Shown: one piece after another, positions 10,416-19,132 of the stretch | Layout of the letters: each line of letters begins with the position of its first letter | How positions within the stretch are numbered: the stretch's first letter is position 1 | DNA from: Bythopirellula polymerisocia | Lineage (GTDB): Bacteria > Planctomycetota > Planctomycetia > Pirellulales > Lacipirellulaceae | Assembly: GCF_007860015.1 (NCBI RefSeq) | Contig: NZ_SJPS01000002.1 | Coordinates: forward strand, 496,898-560,897 | Length of the DNA stretch: 64,000 nucleotides | Direction: 5' to 3' | Position numbers and translations under genes: made by a program | Notes under the pieces: model-generated | Told to the model about the DNA's origin: nothing | The model's database searches: none | The model's input: the letters and a program-made list of their open reading frames with translations, nothing else

Positions 10416-10674
10416 TCACTGCTCATAATGATACCGACATGCCACGACAATCAGACTATTCTCAGCGACCGTATACACCAAGCGATGCTCGTCGTTGATT
10501 CGTCGCGACCAATATCCCGTGAGATCAGCCTTCAATCGCTCAGGTTTGCCAATTCCTCCAAAAGGTTCTCGCAGGGAGTCTTTGATGAGCAAGTTGATGC
10601 GTTTGAGCAACTTGCGATCGTTCAATTGTAACCAGATCGTCGTCCAAAGCACTTTCCGTGAAGACGATCCTCAT
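10416..10674 (-). pseudogene. yoeB: YoeB-type toxin gene with an N-terminal frameshift
   Basis: YoeB toxins are ribosome-dependent mRNA interferases. The C-terminal ~70 codons encode a clear YoeB: DRKLLKRINLLIKD, PFGGIGKPERLK, GYWSRRINDEHRLVY and the terminal CRYHYEQ with the catalytic His-Tyr. The expected start is the ATG at 10674, which overlaps the antitoxin stop as ATGA and reads MRIVFTESALDDDL, matching YoeB residues 1-14. The two parts are in different frames. The shift lies at about 10634-10637, and the spacing against E. coli YoeB fits loss of two bases. From the ATG, translation ends after 44 codons. An internal GTG at 10652 would give 78 residues lacking the first beta strand. Either a broken toxin or a sequencing error. 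Confidence 0.8.
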
Positions 10675-10925
10675 GCTTCGTCAAGCTCACGTTCGTTATA
10701 GGTCTTGGTTCGTACTTGATCAATTGACTTGCGAAGATGCATCGCGTTTGCTGGATTGCTAAGCAGATAGGCAGTCTCTTGCCATGAATGGAATTCGTCG
10801 AGTGGCATCACGACGACGCTTTCGCCGGAATCAATCTTCACAAGTGTTGGCTGAGCGTCAGCAATTACTTTTGCAACAACGTCTGTAGAATCAAGCGAAC
10901 TGCCAGTTAGATGAACGGTATCCAT
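10671..10925 (-). CDS. yefM: YefM/Phd-family antitoxin
   Basis: An 84-residue antitoxin that would bind and neutralise the YoeB-type toxin encoded immediately downstream and repress its own promoter through its N-terminal Phd/YefM fold. The family core is visible: SGESVVVMPLDEFHSWQETAYLL at about residues 33-56, followed by the SNPANAMHLRKSIDQ helix that wraps around the toxin. The stop codon overlaps the toxin ATG (ATGA), the usual coupling in such operons. The antitoxin frame itself is intact although the toxin is not. Confidence 0.88.
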   Translation of the reverse strand: MDTVHLTGSSLDSTDVVAKVIADAQPTLVKIDSGESVVVMPLDEFHSWQETAYLLSNPANAMHLRKSIDQVRTKTYNERELDEA

Positions 10926-11048
10926 GATGGTCGCAACATTTGAAACTTATGGTGTCTAGGAGATAGTCGTACGTCCCTATTCTAACCATAAGCTTGGTTT
11001 TGGTGAAATGCTTGCTTGAAACAGCGTCGTACAAGTCCTTTCAGAACC

Positions 11049-12257
11049 TCACTCCGCTAGCGCTTCTTCCGCGGCCGCTTCGGCGATGTCGAGCGTGAAC
11101 TCGGCGTCGATCTCTATGTCGTCGCTGGTAGCCACATCGGATATATCGTTCCAGGCGAACGGGCTTTCGTCGGCGGGGCAATCGCCGAAGCTGATACCCA
11201 GCGCCCGGGCAGCTTGTACGGCGGATCCATGGTGTTCGACTGTCCGTAGCTTGTTCACGGCTTTGATGATCGGTACGCTTTCGATCTCCGGCGGGTGATA
11301 ACATACCATCTCGCCAAGTCTCCCTTGCACGATCAAGCGTACCGCGTGGGCACCGTACTGAGTCGCGAGAACTCGATCGAAAGTTGTCGGAGCTCCACCT
11401 CGCTGCAGATGGCCAAGTACTGAGACGCGCACCTCGCGGTGGAGACGTCGTTCGATTTCCGCCGCAACGATCTGTCCGATGCCACCCAGTTTGGCTTGTG
11501 CGCCTGACTGCTCTTCTCCGACCAAGCCTCCGTCTGGGAGCTCTGCCCCCTCGGCAACTACGACCAGTGAAAATCGCTTGCCATGGCTCTCTCGGTCGAG
11601 GATTTTGTGGCAGACATTTTCGTAGGTCCAACCTATCTCAGGCAGCAAGATCACATCGCCGCCACCGGCAATTCCCGCGTGCAAAGCGATCCAACCGGCA
11701 TGCCGCCCCATCAACTCGATCACCATGATCCGCTCGTGACTGGCTGCCGTGGTGTGTAGTCGGTCCAGTGCATTCGTGGCACATTCGACGGCACTATCAA
11801 AACCAAACGTAAACGCCGTCGCCGAGAGATCGTTGTCGATGGTTTTAGGAACTCCCACGACAGGGATTCCGTATTCATGGAACTGTTGGGCGACTGCCAG
11901 CGAACCATCTCCCCCGATGCAAACAAGGCCGGCGATATTGAGTTGATCAATGGTGTGCTTCACACCTGCCAATAGTTCGGGGTCGATTTCGACGCGGTCA
12001 GCCACACCGACAGTAGCCGCAAAACGCCCCTTGTTGGTGGAACCGAGGATCGTGCCCCCCTGATTGAGAATTCCCGATGTGTTTTTGTGGGTAAGGGTTA
12101 TGTATCGGACGGGATCGTAAAGCCCTTCGTAACCTTTGAGGAATCCCACACAATCGTAACCGAGTTGGCTCGATGCTTTGACGACGCCTCGAATGACGGC
12201 GTTCAGTCCGGGGCAATCCCCTCCGCTGGTCAGAATTCCAATCCGCTTATGCGACAT
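11049..12257 (-). CDS. pfkA: 6-phosphofructokinase
   Basis: Phosphorylates fructose 6-phosphate in glycolysis. The 402 residues show the PFK signature TSGGDCPGLNAVIRG (10-24), GGDGS (115-119), PKTIDND (137-143) and MGRHAGW near 184. Gly at the GGDG position is typical of ATP users, whereas Lys in PKTIDND is typical of PPi users, so the phosphoryl donor is not settled by sequence; ATP is more likely. A strong GGAGAGGG lies 6 bases before the ATG. The GT2 gene lies 200 bases upstream on the same strand. Confidence 0.92.
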   Translation of the reverse strand: MSHKRIGILTSGGDCPGLNAVIRGVVKASSQLGYDCVGFLKGYEGLYDPVRYITLTHKNTSGILNQGGTILGSTNKGRFAATVGVADRVEIDPELLAGVKHTIDQLNIAGLVCIGGDGSLAVAQQFHEYGIPVVGVPKTIDNDLSATAFTFGFDSAVECATNALDRLHTTAASHERIMVIELMGRHAGWIALHAGIAGGGDVILLPEIGWTYENVCHKILDRESHGKRFSLVVVAEGAELPDGGLVGEEQSGAQAKLGGIGQIVAAEIERRLHREVRVSVLGHLQRGGAPTTFDRVLATQYGAHAVRLIVQGRLGEMVCYHPPEIESVPIIKAVNKLRTVEHHGSAVQAARALGISFGDCPADESPFAWNDISDVATSDDIEIDAEFTLDIAEAAAEEALAE

Positions 12258-12456
12258 TTCTTTTCCCTCTCCGATAAGAACTTAAGATGAGCTTCTGCTC
12301 ACCAAGCATAGGTCGGGAAACTTGAGGAAATCTCTTGCCGAATGGCAGATTTTTCTCTCCCAAGCTCATATCTGGGAGAATCGTCACGATCTGAACACCC
12401 AACGCCGTTGGCCAAGACAAATTGGATGTCTAAGCCTTTTGAAAGTCGCCAGAAGA

Positions 12457-13203
12457 CTACTCGCTGCGTATTCTCCGCCAGGCGAGCGATCCGAGCATCC
12501 TGCCAGCCCCCACCATCTCGCGCCAGGAGATCTTGGATTCGCCGGCCATGCGATCCACAAACGTAATTGGCACTTCAGCAAACGTGGCCCCAGCCGCCTT
12601 GAGATGCCACAGCACCTCTTCAATGAAGGCATAACCGTCCGAGCGCAACTCGTCCCAAGAAACTTCGGCCAGAAGCCGACAACTATATACACGATAATTA
12701 CCGCTGAAGTCGCCGATGGGAATACCGAGAATGATTCGCGATGCTTTGTTAACGACGCGGCTCATTAACCGACGACGCGCGGGCCAGCCCTCTATCGCTC
12801 CCCCTTCGCAATAGCGTGACCCAATGACTACATCGGCATGCTCCGCGGCTGCAACCATCGCCGGGAGTTGTTCCGGCGGGTGGCTCCAATCGGCATCCAT
12901 GGTCAGCAGATGAGTCGCCCCTTGCTCGATGGCAGTCTGCATCAAGAGGGCCAGTGCTGACCCCAAGCCCAGCTTCCCTTCTCGCACCATACAAGAAAAC
13001 CAGGAATTCTTAGCGGCGAAATCACGGCACCATCGACCTGTGCCGTCGGGCGAATTATCGTCCACAACCAGCACATTCGCCATGGGAAGCTCGACATGGA
13101 TTCTCGCCACCAGCGCGGGCAGGTTCTCCATTTCATTGTAAGTCGCCAGCCCCACAAGTAGGAGCCGAAAGTCTTTTTGGGTTGCCGCCATATAAGCGTC
13201 CAC
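12457..13203 (-). CDS. Polyprenol-phosphate mannosyltransferase-like GT2 glycosyltransferase
   Basis: A 248-residue single-domain GT-A enzyme of the dolichol/polyprenol-phosphate mannose synthase group, expected to move a hexose from a nucleotide sugar to polyprenyl phosphate at the cytoplasmic membrane face. It has VGLATYNEMENLP near residue 17, the VVDDNSPDGTG motif near 46, the metal-binding MDADWSHPP motif near 101 and SRYCEGG near 131. There are no C-terminal membrane helices, as in the short bacterial forms. The start may be the GTG at 13203 or the ATG four codons later at 13191. The ExeA-like gene ends 28 bases upstream, so the two are probably co-transcribed. Confidence 0.85.
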   Translation of the reverse strand: MDAYMAATQKDFRLLLVGLATYNEMENLPALVARIHVELPMANVLVVDDNSPDGTGRWCRDFAAKNSWFSCMVREGKLGLGSALALLMQTAIEQGATHLLTMDADWSHPPEQLPAMVAAAEHADVVIGSRYCEGGAIEGWPARRRLMSRVVNKASRIILGIPIGDFSGNYRVYSCRLLAEVSWDELRSDGYAFIEEVLWHLKAAGATFAEVPITFVDRMAGESKISWREMVGAGRMLGSLAWRRIRSE

Positions 13204-13231
13204 TCAGCAAGAAAGACTATCGCCTCCAACT

Positions 13232-14746
13232 TCAGGCGAAACGCTGCGAAGTGTTTGCGGTTTCCAAGCTGCTAAATAATTGGCGAAAACACTTGCTGGA
13301 GACTACCGTGGGCCCGGCGACAACTTCGTCTTCAATCACCAAGAGTTCCCGATTTAATGCCGGGGCAGACTTTGCAGTCTGAGAATTAGGCATGGGAAGT
13401 GATTCTTCAAGTTCGAAGATTTCTTCTAAGTCTTCTTCAACAATTGCTATGTCCGCTTCTTTCTTGCTAGTGGAAGCAATCGTCTCCGGTTCTTTGACCG
13501 GAAGGTCGGCAGTGGCTGCCTGTTCACACATCTTAAGTTGTTGGGCAAACGCCGTATCAAGGCGATTGATCACTCGCGGTGCCGACGTTAGTACGTTCGC
13601 TTCGAAGTCAATATACTGATCTATGACCACTTCTTCAGAAGCGAATTCCTCTTGAAAGGGATTCCTGGCAATTGCGACTGTATCGAACAAATTGCTTTTT
13701 TCTTGCTCGGCAATTTCCAATCCTGAGAATTCGTCTACTAAATTGTCGGCATTAGGCAGAGGCTCAAAGAAAGCATCTTCTCCTCCGAAGGCACCGCCAG
13801 AATCTCGACCCAACATCGGAATAAGCGACGGTACCTCCTCGTCTGATTCATCCAAAAGAAGTTCGTCATCCATGGAAAGCTCGCCATACTCCACCGACGT
13901 ACCAACGGGTTCGGCATTCTGCATATTCCAGGGTGCTGGGAGTTGCTGGATCTCCGACCAAGCCTGCTGGACAATCGGCCCATCAATCGGTGCGTAACCT
14001 GTTTCATCGGACAGCCAGACCAATTGATCCCCCAGTTGATTGACGAGCCTCGGCACTCCATCGGTTGCCGTAAAAATGGCTTCGAGTCCATCCTGGGCAA
14101 AGAAATTCCCTTCGATCGCTGCAGCTGACACCTGAGCCAGCAAGTACTGAAACGTCTCTTCGCGTCCGAAGGCAGCCAAATAGCAACGCTGGGATATCCG
14201 CTGGCTGAAGGCATCGAGTTCTGGTTCCGAAAACCGCTCTTCGAGTGCGGGTTTACCCGCGAGTACGAGACTTACTAGTACCTGCCCGTTCGCCGTGATG
14301 TTTGTCAAAGCCCGCAATTCTTCTAAAAGTCTCGTCGGGAGGGAATCGGCCTCGTCAACTAAGAGCAACAAGCGTTGTGGCTGCCCATCGCGCGGTCGCA
14401 AATGGCTCAGCAGCGAGAGCCGCAGTTCCCCTTCTTCGACCTCGCGATACTGTAAGCCCAGTTGAAACAAGATCGACTGCTGCAACGCGCGCCGAGTGCA
14501 AAGTTGTGCCCCTGGCAAGAGAACTGTGCTGAGTTTGCCGTAGAACTGTCTGGCTAGAACTTCCAGCAACATCGTCTTTCCCATTCCCGTGCCACCAATG
14601 AGTAGCGCAGGGCCCTCTCCACGTTCAATCGCACGAGAAATCCTGCGTCGCGCCTCCTCCACGGTCTTTCCTGGAAAATAGCGGTCAGGATCGGGCGCTG
14701 CGATGAAGGCACGCCGTGTTGTGCTAATTGAGGAACTCTCTTCCAT
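13232..14746 (-). CDS. ExeA/GspA-like AAA ATPase
   Basis: An ATPase resembling the ATPase half of ExeA/GspA proteins, which in type II secretion and related systems remodel cell-wall or DNA-bound complexes. Walker A (GGTGMGKT) and Walker B (LLLVDEAD) are clear, with sensor and lid segments behind. The C-terminal half is acidic, low in complexity and has no recognisable domain. I start at the ATG at 14746 (MEESSS) because family members begin shortly before the YFPG segment; the frame stays open upstream to 14839. There is no peptidoglycan-binding domain. Divergent from trpF, and upstream of the GT2 gene in the same direction. Confidence 0.75.
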   Translation of the reverse strand: MEESSSISTTRRAFIAAPDPDRYFPGKTVEEARRRISRAIERGEGPALLIGGTGMGKTMLLEVLARQFYGKLSTVLLPGAQLCTRRALQQSILFQLGLQYREVEEGELRLSLLSHLRPRDGQPQRLLLLVDEADSLPTRLLEELRALTNITANGQVLVSLVLAGKPALEERFSEPELDAFSQRISQRCYLAAFGREETFQYLLAQVSAAAIEGNFFAQDGLEAIFTATDGVPRLVNQLGDQLVWLSDETGYAPIDGPIVQQAWSEIQQLPAPWNMQNAEPVGTSVEYGELSMDDELLLDESDEEVPSLIPMLGRDSGGAFGGEDAFFEPLPNADNLVDEFSGLEIAEQEKSNLFDTVAIARNPFQEEFASEEVVIDQYIDFEANVLTSAPRVINRLDTAFAQQLKMCEQAATADLPVKEPETIASTSKKEADIAIVEEDLEEIFELEESLPMPNSQTAKSAPALNRELLVIEDEVVAGPTVVSSKCFRQLFSSLETANTSQRFA

Positions 14747-14960
14747 GGTGTGGGATCCTGGAAATACTGGCCAATATGCGTTTTCGAGCAACATCTCTTG
14801 TCGAACGGTACAAGGGTACTCAAGGTCTAGCATCGGCAATCAGTGCGAGCATCCTCCACTAAGGCGTCTCGGAACAAGACAGCTTGACCTCACTATTTTG
14901 ACACGCACAATGCATAATCCTCAATGTTTGGCTGAGACTCACCTTCGTGCTGACCAATCC

Positions 14961-15629
14961 ATGTTACGTATCAAGATTTGTGGCATAACACGTATCTCGG
15001 ACGCACTCGACACTGTCGACGCTGGGGCCGATGCGATTGGGCTGAATTTCTACCCAGAGAGCAAACGTTACGTAACTCCCGCGACGGCGCAACAAATCGT
15101 TGCTGCCGTGGGCGATTCTGTTGCCTGTGTCGGAGTCTTCGTGAATAGTCCCGCTAGCGAAGTGAACAGCATTGCCGAAACTTTGGGGCTCGACTGGGTC
15201 CAACTCCACGGCAACGAACCTCCCGAATTCTTGATCCAAATTGGAGAGAAGCTGAAAGTTCTCCGCGTCTACCGCGTTGGCCCTGAAGGAATGGCCCCCG
15301 TCATAGCTGACCTAGCAGCATGCGAGTCTGCGGGAAAATTGCCGAACGCAATCCTGATCGATTCCGCCGTCCCTGGCGAATACGGCGGCACCGGCCAAAA
15401 GGTGTCAGAACTATTTCTCGCCCGCGACAAAATAAATAGTTCTGACCTCTTTTCGTCCCTTCCGGTGATACTGGCCGGGGGGCTCACCCCAGAGAATGTG
15501 GCCGAGTCAATTCTTCAATCCCGCCCTGATGGCGTGGATGTTGCCAGCGGAGTCGAATCCGCCCCCGGCATCAAAGACCCAGCGTTGATTAAAAGCTTCG
15601 TCACCGAAGCGCGCCAGGCACTAGGTTAG
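14961..15629 (+). CDS. trpF: Phosphoribosylanthranilate isomerase
   Basis: Converts N-(5-phosphoribosyl)anthranilate to CdRP, the third step of tryptophan synthesis. The 222 residues form a TIM barrel with the opening MLRIKICGITR containing the catalytic Cys. DAIGLNFYPESKRYV follows, then the catalytic Asp in LIDSAVPGEYGGTG, and the phosphate-binding LAGGLTPENV and VDVASGVESAPG-KD segments. The frame is open far upstream, but homologues start at this ATG. No other trp gene is nearby, as is common when trpF is separated. Confidence 0.93.
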   Translation: MLRIKICGITRISDALDTVDAGADAIGLNFYPESKRYVTPATAQQIVAAVGDSVACVGVFVNSPASEVNSIAETLGLDWVQLHGNEPPEFLIQIGEKLKVLRVYRVGPEGMAPVIADLAACESAGKLPNAILIDSAVPGEYGGTGQKVSELFLARDKINSSDLFSSLPVILAGGLTPENVAESILQSRPDGVDVASGVESAPGIKDPALIKSFVTEARQALG

Positions 15630-15927
15630 CCGCGACGCGACTGCCGAGTCTCACGAGGCGGAGCGCGTCGACGCCGCCATATCTAAGCAGCGAGCTAAGT
15701 CTTCCAAAATAATATCGTGCAGAGACCCAGTCACCGCGCACCTTCGAAACCCCGACTTGGTCGAAAAACCGGCCATAATAGCTGCAATCCGCATCCGCTT
15801 GTCAGTTGCCACTCTTTTTGGGTAAACTCGTTACTACCGTTAAATTCCACACAATCGGGCGGTTTGGCTCATAGTTCAAAGCAAATCATCGCCCATCCCT
15901 CAGACCTTCCTCAGGAGTTTCCCTATC

Positions 15928-17283
15928 GTGGCGCAAGTTGAAACCAGGCTTCCTTACAAAGTACTCAAATGTTCTCCCGCCGAATTCGAGCGCCTCGCTA
16001 GCTGGGGCCGCAAGGAAATCCAATTGGCCGAGAACGAGATGCCCGGCCTGATGGCCTTACGCGAAAAACATGGAGCCTCGAAGCCGCTCAAAGGTGCCCG
16101 CGTTGCTGGCTGTTTGCACATGACCATTCAGACTGCTGTACTGATCGAGACACTAGTTGAGCTCGGCGCAGAAGTCACCTGGAGCAGTTGCAATATTTTC
16201 TCGACCCAGGATCACGCTGCGTGTGCGATTGCCGAGGCAGGGATTGCTGTCTACGCCTGGAAGGGAATGAGCGAGGAAGAATTTGATTGGTGCATCGAAC
16301 AGTCAATCTTCTTCCCCTCAGGCAAGCCGTTGAACCTGATCCTCGACGACGGTGGCGACCTCACAGCCATGGTCCACAACAAGTATCCCGAACTGTTGGG
16401 CGATATCCGTGGCCTCTCGGAAGAAACAACCACGGGAGTCCATCGCCTCTACCAGATGCATGAGAGAGGTGAACTCAAGGTGCCGGCTATCAACGTGAAC
16501 GACTCAGTCACCAAGAGCAAGTTCGACAATCTCTATGGCTGCCGTGAGTCGCTGGCCGACGGCATCAAGCGCGCGACCGACGTGATGATCGCTGGCAAGG
16601 TTGTCGTGATCGCTGGCTACGGCGACGTTGGCAAAGGTTGTGCTCAATCCATGGCAGGCCTTGGTGCTCGCGTGATCCTCACCGAGATCGATCCCATCCT
16701 CGCCTTGCAAGCCGCCATGGAAGGGTACGAGATCACCACGATGGAAGATGCCGTTGAGCAGGGAGACATTTTTGTCACCACGACCGGCTGTCGCGACATC
16801 ATTACCGGCGAGCACATGAGCCGCATGAAAAACGACGCCATCGTCTGCAACATCGGCCACTTCGATCTGGAGATCGACATGGCTTGGCTGAACGGCGAGG
16901 TCAAGGCCGGCCGGGCTACAGTTGATCGCATCAAGCCTGCCGAAGTGGGCGCCGTCGACAAGTACACGCTCAACAAGACTGGCAACTCAATCCTGATTTT
17001 GGCTGAGGGTCGTTTAGTCAACTTGGGCTGTGCCACGGGGCACCCCTCGTTCGTGATGAGCAACTCTTTCACAAACCAGGTACTAGCCCAGTTGGCCCTT
17101 TGGCAGGAATCAGACAAGTACCCGCTCGGAGTCCATGTCTTGCCTAAGAAGCTCGACGAGGAAGTCGCCCGACTCCACTTGGCGAAACTCGGTGTGAAAC
17201 TCACCAAACTGACGCAAAAGCAGTCGGACTATATCGGTGTGCCAATCGACGGTCCCTACAAGCCGGAGTATTACCGGTACTAG
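15928..17283 (+). CDS. ahcY: Adenosylhomocysteinase
   Basis: Hydrolyses S-adenosylhomocysteine to adenosine and homocysteine, relieving product inhibition of methyltransferases. The 451-residue protein carries the NAD-binding [16 protein letters not shown] motif near residue 230, the [18 protein letters not shown] signature near 191 and the terminal YKPEYYRY with the conserved Lys/Tyr that reach into the partner's cofactor site. The start codon is GTG at 15928, preceded by CAGGAG. The 298-base upstream gap was inspected for an SAH riboswitch and no convincing match was found. The gene is followed by a strong palindromic terminator. Confidence 0.97.
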   Translation: MAQVETRLPYKVLKCSPAEFERLASWGRKEIQLAENEMPGLMALREKHGASKPLKGARVAGCLHMTIQTAVLIETLVELGAEVTWSSCNIFSTQDHAACAIAEAGIAVYAWKGMSEEEFDWCIEQSIFFPSGKPLNLILDDGGDLTAMVHNKYPELLGDIRGLSEETTTGVHRLYQMHERGELKVPAINVNDSVTKSKFDNLYGCRESLADGIKRATDVMIAGKVVVIAGYGDVGKGCAQSMAGLGARVILTEIDPILALQAAMEGYEITTMEDAVEQGDIFVTTTGCRDIITGEHMSRMKNDAIVCNIGHFDLEIDMAWLNGEVKAGRATVDRIKPAEVGAVDKYTLNKTGNSILILAEGRLVNLGCATGHPSFVMSNSFTNQVLAQLALWQESDKYPLGVHVLPKKLDEEVARLHLAKLGVKLTKLTQKQSDYIGVPIDGPYKPEYYRY

Positions 17284-17311
17284 GCCCCGCTGAATAGAGA
17301 TAGATACCTTT

Positions 17312-17343
17312 CAACGCCCAGGGATTGCAATCCCTGGGCGTTG
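17312..17343. terminator. 32-bp perfect palindrome, probable terminator (copy 2)
   Basis: CAACGCCCAGGGATTG is followed by its exact reverse complement, so the element is a perfect 32-bp palindrome that folds into a stem with a four-base TGCA turn. It starts 29 bases after the ahcY stop and is followed by a moderately T-rich GCTCTTTATC. Copy 1 at 20-51 differs at one base. Identity at two unrelated loci suggests a dispersed element used as a terminator. Confidence 0.7.
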
Positions 17344-17451
17344 CTCTTTATCACAAGCCAAATGCCCTAGACGGCGGTTTTTTTATTCGCCGACTTGCCG
17401 TACACTCTTGGACTGAGACCAGCCCCAAGCCTCCAGCCCCAAGCCCCATCC

Positions 17452-18813
17452 ATGCCCGACATATCTGCCTTTCATGGTATCCGATACGACCTTGGCCAAG
17501 TTGGCTCGCTCAGCAATGTGATCGCTCCCCCTTATGACGTGATCGATTCCCAATTGCAACAGGAACTATTGGACAAGCACCCCGCCAATTGTGTGCGGAT
17601 TGTTCTTGGCCAGGACCAGGACGGGGACGACGACACCAACAACCGCTACACCCGTGCTGCCCGCACAATGCGTAACTGGCTCCGCGAAGGGGTGTTGTTC
17701 GCTGAAGGTGAACCGGCAATCTATGTCTATCACCAGGTCTTCACTGAAGGGGAACAGGAATTGACCCGCCGAGGGTTCATGTGTCGTACTCGACTAGAAA
17801 GATTTGGCAAGGGGAATATCTATCCGCATGAGGAAACGCACGGCGGGGCAAAGGCTGACAGGTTGAAATTATGGAAGGCGTGTAAAGCCAACTGCAGCCA
17901 GATCTTTGGGCTCTATCCTGATGAGTCAAACATTGCTCAAGAAATCTTGGAAGAAGCCATACGAGGTGTGGCACCGCTTGAGGCTACTGACCATCTGGGC
18001 GTACTCCATCGTATCTGGCCTGTGAACGACATCGCCACTATTACGGATGTTATTGCTGCTATGGGAGGGTTGCCGATCTACATCGCCGATGGTCACCACC
18101 GATACGAGACGGCTTGCAACTACCGTGACGAGTTGGCCGCCGAACTTGCTGCCAAGGGAGAGCAATTGGACCCCGAGCACCCAGCCAATTTTGTGCTAAT
18201 GATGTGCGTATCGATGAGCGATCCCGGCATGATCGTGTTGCCGACGCATCGGCTCTTTCGTGGTCTGCATGCGATGACCTCCCAGGATCTTCAGAAACAA
18301 CTTGGGGAATGCTTCAATTGTGATGTGTCCTCCACTGGTCCCGAAACTGCCCCCGGCCTGTGGGAAGAGATCGAGATGGAGGGTGACCAGGGGACGATGG
18401 CGTTCTACACAGCCGAAGACCAAACGTGGACCGTTGCTCGACTGACCGCCGAGGGCCAACAAAAGATGGCTGAGATTTCCAGTGACCACTGTTCCGACTG
18501 GCAAGGTCTCGGCGTGAGTCTCTTGCACCGACTAGTGATGGACCATCTACTGGACAAGCCAAATCTTCCCGCACCAAAATATGTCCGTGCCATTGAAGAA
18601 GTCGTCGAGGGCCTCCAGCAGGGCGACTCGGCTGGCCGCGACCACACTGGTCAACAAGGTACCGGCGGCCGCTTTGAACTCGCCGCGATGGTGATGCCCG
18701 CGACGGTCGATCATATTCGGGCGATCTCCAACGCCAACGAACGGATGCCAGCCAAGAGCACCTACTTCTATCCAAAGCTGCTCAGCGGGTTGCTCTTCAA
18801 CCCTCTCGAATGA
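17452..18813 (+). CDS. DUF1015 family protein
   Basis: A 453-residue cytoplasmic protein of the DUF1015 (SerC-neighbour) family, whose biochemical role is not established. The family signatures are present: FHGIRYD at the start, NVIAPPYDVI near residue 22, a RYTRAARTM segment near 65, and the strongly conserved IADGHHRYETA near 210. I start at the ATG at 17452 because the conserved fold begins there; an in-frame upstream extension to 17395 is unconserved-looking. It lies between ahcY and the parS/parAB locus on the same strand, but the terminator at 17312 and the parS block suggest it is transcribed alone. Confidence 0.85.
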   Translation: MPDISAFHGIRYDLGQVGSLSNVIAPPYDVIDSQLQQELLDKHPANCVRIVLGQDQDGDDDTNNRYTRAARTMRNWLREGVLFAEGEPAIYVYHQVFTEGEQELTRRGFMCRTRLERFGKGNIYPHEETHGGAKADRLKLWKACKANCSQIFGLYPDESNIAQEILEEAIRGVAPLEATDHLGVLHRIWPVNDIATITDVIAAMGGLPIYIADGHHRYETACNYRDELAAELAAKGEQLDPEHPANFVLMMCVSMSDPGMIVLPTHRLFRGLHAMTSQDLQKQLGECFNCDVSSTGPETAPGLWEEIEMEGDQGTMAFYTAEDQTWTVARLTAEGQQKMAEISSDHCSDWQGLGVSLLHRLVMDHLLDKPNLPAPKYVRAIEEVVEGLQQGDSAGRDHTGQQGTGGRFELAAMVMPATVDHIRAISNANERMPAKSTYFYPKLLSGLLFNPLE

Positions 18814-18938
18814 AAGCGGAATTCGGACTTCGGCATGCCGTAGGTTTCGTAATTCCCGAGTACGCGAAAATCGAGTTTTTACGATCTGAATTCTCGTTTC
18901 CAGAATGGACGGAAAGATCCCCGACAGAGTTCCGACCG

Positions 18939-18954
18939 CGTTTCACGTGAAACG
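18939..18954. promoter_or_regulatory. parS: parS site 1
   Basis: CGTTTCACGTGAAACG is a perfect 16-bp palindrome matching the universal bacterial parS consensus TGTTTCACGTGAAACA at 14 core positions. ParB would load here and spread as a CTP clamp. Confidence 0.92.
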
Positions 18955-18996
18955 ATGGCAGTGAGTCTCCCGCGCAGGCTATCGTGGCAAAATGGG

Positions 18997-19012
18997 TGTT
19001 TCACGTGGAACG
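18997..19012. promoter_or_regulatory. parS: parS site 2 (one core mismatch)
   Basis: TGTTTCACGTGGAACG differs from the parS core by one base (GGAAC for GAAAC). Its centre is 58 bases from site 1 and 32 from site 3. It may bind ParB more weakly. Confidence 0.8.
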
Positions 19013-19028
19013 GGCTGACCAGGATGAT

Positions 19029-19044
19029 TGTTTCACGTGAAACG
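19029..19044. promoter_or_regulatory. parS: parS site 3
   Basis: TGTTTCACGTGAAACG matches the parS consensus except at the last base. It lies 89 bases before the parA start codon. Confidence 0.92.
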
Positions 19045-19132
19045 ACATCCGTGACCACCTCTGGCCGATAACCCTTTCTGTAGTCCGCCGTCTCCCACTC
19101 CGAATTCCGCATTCCGAAATCCGCACTCCATT

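Larger units (their letters stand above)
18814..19132. other. Intergenic region carrying the parS cluster
   Basis: There is no gene here. An apparent minus-strand frame across this stretch is an artefact of the parS palindromes. Apart from three parS sites the region holds two short purine/pyrimidine-skewed runs rich in GGAATTCGGA-like words at its two ends, of the sort seen as dispersed junk repeats. The parAB promoter should lie within it. Confidence 0.7.

Noticed and set aside
15630..15927. Possible SAH riboswitch upstream of ahcY
   Set aside because: A short CGAGGCGGAGCGCG stretch recalls the motif, but the other conserved segments and pairing are missing.
18879..19112. A 77-codon minus-strand frame upstream of parA
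   Set aside because: Its repeated VSRET/FHVK residues are simply the translation of the parS palindromes; no family resemblance.
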